64,000 bases of DNA from Carex sylvatica (lineage: Eukaryota; Streptophyta; Magnoliopsida; Poales; Cyperaceae), in contig CAXKVR010000094.1 in the NCBI GenBank assembly GCA_964058845.1, positions 97,202-161,201 of the forward strand, given 5' to 3'. A program made the translations under genes and the position numbers. The notes beneath the pieces are model-generated. The model did not search any database. It was not told the origin of the DNA and saw only the letters and a list, made by a program, of their open reading frames with translations. Below are positions 59,721 through 64,000 of the stretch, piece after piece. Numbering within the stretch: position 1 is the stretch's first letter; each line of letters opens with the position of its first letter.

Positions 59721-60549
59721 TTGTTAATCACACCGGGTTTTTAGAGCTTTAGTTAAGTGATATGAGAGAGAGACTGATCAGTGACTAGGTCAACCATATG
59801 TTTCCCACATAATCCACATTGAATGCACGCGCCAGGCATGTGACTGTTTAAATTCAACAGGAAGTTTTGCAAGGTTTGCCATAATTTCCTGTGAGTGTTC
59901 AAGTTATAAAAATTGACTATGCTTCCAAAATGCTATTTACGAAATTAAAAGAATAGTAGTAAGTATACTAATATATCATAAGAAATAACTTTGATCTAGT
60001 GGTTATATATGATATTATTATTAGTGTGAAAAGTTGTAAGTTTGAAATTCCATTGTAGGGTATATTTAAATTGAAAATTGTGATCTTTATCTTTCTCTCC
60101 AAAAAAAATATCCTAACCTATGCCTATCTGTGTATTATTATGGTTCAACTGCATTAGTGTAAAATATAAATTTCAAAGTCTTGTTAACTATGTTCGCCAC
60201 TACGCCTTATAAATTTTATAGTATTTTCTATCATTTATAGTCGTTGATTTTCATATATGAAAACTTAAAATATTGATTTGATAAAGAGTAATATAGATCC
60301 AAAATAATACAAATTATATTTAATATCCGTTTTTCTGTACATTTTGTTTTACTAATAGGAGGAACAACATTAGCAAACTTGGGAAGTCTCTATCTTTTTA
60401 GTTTGTTTTATTGCGTATTATATATTACTATGCATGTGTTTCTTATTTTGGTGCGCCGGCGATCAAGCCCATCCATATAGATATTGATCATGTATATATT
60501 TGTTGATCAAGATAGTCATCGGTTATCATGTGTCGCAAACATTACCGTT
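59721..60549. other. MYB upstream region
   Basis: AT-rich, no gene recognised. It is the probable promoter of the MYB gene, bounded on the far side by the 60559-60971 MITE. Confidence 0.4.
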
Positions 60550-60558
60550 ATTAAGATC

Positions 60559-60971
60559 GAGTAGAACTAGGGTGTTCTTAAGCTCACCAAAGTGTTTGGT
60601 GAGCTTAATTTTAAAATTCATCAAATCGGTTTTAAATGACGAATTCGAACCATTGGAATCCGCCTACCTTATGGGTGATGCGTCTACATGTGAAAATTTT
60701 AAACATTCGAATTAATTTAGTATAAAGTCAATCGGTCAAAATTAGAAGGTTAATAAATTAATTTTAGTGCATTCATTTTTTTAACGTTTTTTGACGGCTT
60801 GACTTTATATTAAATTAATTCGAATGTTTAAAATTTTCATATGTAGACACATCACTCGTAAGGTAGGCGAATTTCAACGATTCGGATTCATCATTTAAAA
60901 TAGATTTGATGATTTTTGAAGATAAGCTCACCAAACATCTTGGTGAGCTTAAGAACAACCTAGTTCTACTC
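60559..60971. mobile_element. 413-bp fold-back MITE with 9-bp target duplication
   Basis: The arms (about 60559-60735 and 60795-60971) are inverted copies, starting GAGTAGAACTAGG on both strands and sharing TTCTTAAGCTCACCAAA and TTCGAATGTTTAAAATTTTC. A perfect direct repeat ATTAAGATC lies at 60550-60558 and 60972-60980. Arm length and 9-bp duplication fit a Mutator-type fold-back MITE. The two open frames here are just the two arms. Confidence 0.85.
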
Positions 60972-61014
60972 ATTAAGATCACACTTGTCAAAATATTGAT
61001 CATATATATATATA

Positions 61015-61400
61015 TATATTGAGGAGGGTTCCAATGTCTCATGTCTTTCATACCTCATATTTTATATCTTAGTTTTCAAAGTCTAAATTGTCGATCCGAA
61101 TCGTTCAACATGATATTTATACTAAAATATGTCTAGAGATAAAATTTTAAAATTTTAAAATTTTTTTTTACTATTTTTTAAGATATGTACAAAATCACTG
61201 TTTTTGATGTTAAAAAAAATAGTGATTTTCTACCCATCTTAAAAAATAGTAAATTTTTTTCAAAAATTATAAAATTTCATTCCTAATCATATTGAACGGA
61301 TCTGATCGATAATTTAGACTCTTTGAAAATAAAAATATAAAATATAAGGTATGATGAGGTATGAAAAACATACATGAGGCATTGGAACTCTTCTCTAGCT
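61015..61400. mobile_element. Inverted-repeat MITE, same family as 30330-30745
   Basis: The left arm (GAGGGTTCCAATGTCTCATG, CATACCTCATATTTTATAT, TTCAACATGATATTTATACT) is mirrored on the right (CATGAGGCATTGGAACTC). It shares its interior with 30330-30745. Flanking TA and CT runs hide any target duplication. Confidence 0.65.
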
Positions 61401-61579
61401 CTCTCTCTCTATATATATATATTAAACCGTTCAACATCTTAATTTGCTGTTCTTTCTTTCCTTTTTATTTCTTTTTACTTCATGCTTTGCATAAAGAATT
61501 GAGTGTATGTTTCTTAACTTGTATTTTTTTTTCAAGACGGGTTTAAATAGAGGCATGTGTGCCCATATATAGTTATTGG

Positions 61580-63549
61580 CCCGATATTTTTAAAAATATC
61601 AAAAAAAAACAAATTATTAAGAATAACTGGATTTTACAAAAAAATTTAACAATGTTCAAACCGCCGATTTTTTCGGCGGTCTGGAACTTTTATTCCGAAC
61701 CGCCTAATTTTCGGGCAGTCCGAGAATTTTTTATTTATTCTGAACCGCCGAATTTATCGGCGGTCCGAGATTTTTTTTAAAATTGTTTTTTTTTTTTGCA
61801 AATCAGATTTGCACCTGTGATTAATATAGCAAACTACCTTCAAAAATCATGAAAATTGATCGACATATAGTTTTGACATCGTAGAACAGGACTATGAAGT
61901 TTCATACAAAATCTCCAACAGGTCATATGATATCCGCTCTCAAAAATTGCTCGAACAGCTGAATATTTCATTATGAGCTCAACTTTGCACATCTGGTTAA
62001 CATAACAAAACACCTTCAAAAATCGTGAAACTTAATCGACATGCAGTCTTGACATCGTAAAACAGGACTGTGAAGTTTCATACAAAATTTCTGAACAGAT
62101 CGTGAGATATCGGCTCTCAAAAACTGCCCGAACTGCTTAATATTTCATTATGAGCTCAACTTTCCACATTAACATAGAAAAACACCTTCAAAAATCGTGA
62201 AAATTGACCGACATCCAGTCTTGACATCGTAGAACAGGATTGTGAAGTTTAATACAAAATTTCCGAACAGGTCATCAGATATCGGCTCTCAAAAATTGTC
62301 CGAACTGCTGAATATTTCATTCTGAGCCCAAATTTGCACATCTGGTTAACATAATAAAACACCTTCAAAAATCATGAAAATTGGCCGACATGCAGTCTTG
62401 ACATCGTACAACAGGAGTTTTGAAGGTGTTTTGCTATGTTAACCAGATGTGCAAAGTTGGGCTCAGAATGAAATATTCAGCAGTTCGGGCAATTTTTGAG
62501 AGCGGATATCATACGACCTGTTTGGAGATTTTGTATGAAACTTCACAGTCCTGTTGTACGATGTCAAGACTGCATGTCGGTCAATTTTCATAATTTTTAA
62601 AGGTGTTTTGTTATGTTAACCAGATGTGCAAATTTGGGCCCATAATGAAATATTCAGCAGTTCAGGCAATTTTTGAGAGCCGATATCTCACGACTTGTTC
62701 GGAGATTTTGTATTAAATTTCACAGTCCTGTTCTATGATGTCAAGACTGCATGTTGGTCAATTTTCATGATTTTTGAAATTGTTTTGCTATGTTAACCAG
62801 ATGTTCAAAATTGGGCTCAAAATGGAATATTCAGCAGTTCGGGCAATTTTTAAGAGCCGATATCTCACGACCTGTTCGGAGATTTTGTATTAAACTTTAC
62901 AGTCCTGTTCTACGATGTCAAGACTACATGTCAGTCAATTTTCATGATTTTTGAAGGTGTTTTGCTATGTTAACCAGATATGTAAAGTTGGACTTAGAAT
63001 GAAATATTCAGTAGTTCGGGTAATTTTTGAGAGCCGATATCTCACGACCTGTTCGAAAATTTTGTATGAAACTTCACAGTCCTGTTCTACGATGTCAAGA
63101 CTGCATGTCGGTCAATTTTTCATGATTTTTGAAGTTGTTTTGCTATGTTAACCAGATGTGCAAAGTTGGGCTCAGAATGAAATATTCAACAGTTCAGGTA
63201 ATTTTTAAGAGCTGATATGTCACGACCTGTTCGAAGATTTTGTATGAAACTTCACAGTCCTGTTCTACGATGTCAAGATTGCATGTCGGTCAATTTTCAC
63301 AATTTTTGAAGGTAGTTTGCTATGTTAATCAATTGTGCAAATTTGATTTGTAAAAAAAAAAAAAATTTAAAATTTAAAAAAAAATCTCGGACTACTGACA
63401 AATTCGGCTGTTCGGAATAAAAAATAAAAAAATAAAAAATTCTCAGACCCCCAAAAAAATCGGCGATTTGGACATTTTTAATTTTTTTTTGTAAAACTCG
63501 GTTATTCATAATAATTTATTTATTTTTTGGTATTTTTAAAATTGTCGGG
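61580..63549. mobile_element. Complete 177-bp-repeat fold-back element
   Basis: The ends are inverted: CCCGATATTTTTAAAAATAT on the left and, reversed, CCCGACAATTTTAAAAATAC on the right, followed on both sides by AATTATTA(A/T)GAATAAC and ACCGCCGATTTTTTCGG-type hairpins. Inside, about 3.5 units run forward (landmarks 61989, 62165, 62339) and about five run in reverse (62441, 62618, 62795, 62972, 63150, 63327), with the switch near 62415. The whole is a giant imperfect hairpin. A possible 7-bp direct repeat flanks it (TTATTGG and TGATTGG, one mismatch). No transposase is encoded. Confidence 0.8.
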
Positions 63550-63836
63550 TGATTGGCTGATTTCACAATAATCTTTCGTACCAACTACATACGACTAGGA
63601 ATCAACAACATCAGCAGAGAACTTCTCTCCATTGTTTTATTTTTCTTAATTTAATTAGAGTGCTTAAGGTTCCTTTAATTTCTTAATACTTGACTAAAAC
63701 CACCTCATGATTTTTAAACATGTATCTCGATCCCACACATAATATAATCTTAATCAATTGAGTTAGATGTGTTATGAATTTGATACATTAACCTTGACAA
63801 ATTAACAATATTTTTGAAAACTCAAATTAGATATAA

Positions 63837-63878
<42 letters not shown>

Positions 63879-64000
63879 CGGCCACACACACAACATAATG
63901 GGCACTTTTAGCATTCAAAAAGGTATAAATTAATAGAGTATATAGGCTATGGCTTGCATGCTTGACATGTAGGCTGTAGCTCAAACAGGACATGCTAATA
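63550..64000. other. Non-coding end of window
   Basis: No gene recognised. Contains the 63838-63877 poly-C run followed by GCGGCCACACACACAAC. Confidence 0.5.
63838..63877. repeat. 40-base poly-C homopolymer
   Basis: Forty consecutive C. Homopolymers this long are error-prone, so the exact length is uncertain. Confidence 0.9.

Noticed and set aside
60500..61051. Two similar short proteins in opposite orientation
   Set aside because: They are the two arms of the fold-back MITE.
63838..63877. Poly-C run as a biological signal
   Set aside because: A single long homopolymer is most simply polymerase slippage or sequencing artefact.

Overview
The window is nuclear DNA from a flowering plant, almost certainly a eudicot. 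The genes carry many short GT-AG introns, the intergenic DNA is AT-rich, and the recognisable genes are plant families: a chloroplast copper ATPase of the PAA1/HMA6 type, a subgroup-11-like R2R3-MYB, and neprosin/DUF239 secreted proteins. Most other sequence is transposable-element DNA. I cannot name the species. No tRNA, rRNA or CRISPR array was recognised.

Layout. 41-6081: near full-length L1-type LINE (LINE-A, minus strand) between 11-bp target-site duplications (TSDs). 6.5-14.3 kb: tandem duplication of a short six-exon neprosin-domain gene; copy 1 is intact, copy 2 has a 4-bp frameshift in a TA run, and a CACTA-type remnant lies between them. 14.3-20.2 kb: mostly non-coding, with a spliced gene fragment, a LINE scrap and a candidate small secreted-peptide gene with a broken first exon. 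20.6-22.3 kb: an array of 177-bp repeats abutting a small Mutator-related fold-back element. 23.0-27.1 kb: 5'-truncated LINE-B with 16-bp TSDs. 27.2-31.1 kb: non-coding, with a 242-bp tandem duplication, small inverted-repeat elements, and a 189-bp Mutator-type MITE just upstream of the next gene.

31.3-40.1 kb: complete 17-exon PAA1 gene, 932 codons by my splicing. 41.0-46.2 kb: a 5.16-kb Mutator-like element (MULE) with long terminal inverted repeats and a 10-bp TSD. It holds a decayed transposase on the plus strand and, converging on it, a truncated plant-mobile-domain (PMD) gene. 46.2-49.6 kb: non-coding, partly LTR-like. 49.6-56.6 kb: degenerate Copia retrotransposon (minus strand) carrying an LTR-like insertion and a nested LINE-C with its own TSD. 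58.4-59.7 kb: three-exon R2R3-MYB gene (minus strand). 60.5-63.6 kb: a 413-bp fold-back MITE with 9-bp TSD, a second inverted-repeat MITE, and a 1.97-kb giant hairpin made of the same 177-bp repeat family as at 21 kb. A 40-base poly-C run lies near the end.

Three genes look functional: PAA1, the MYB gene and neprosin-like copy 1. They show no operon-like relationship. The most unusual content is the 177-bp repeat fold-back family, the MULE with its captured PMD gene, and the neprosin pair that lacks the usual propeptide and one expected catalytic glutamate.
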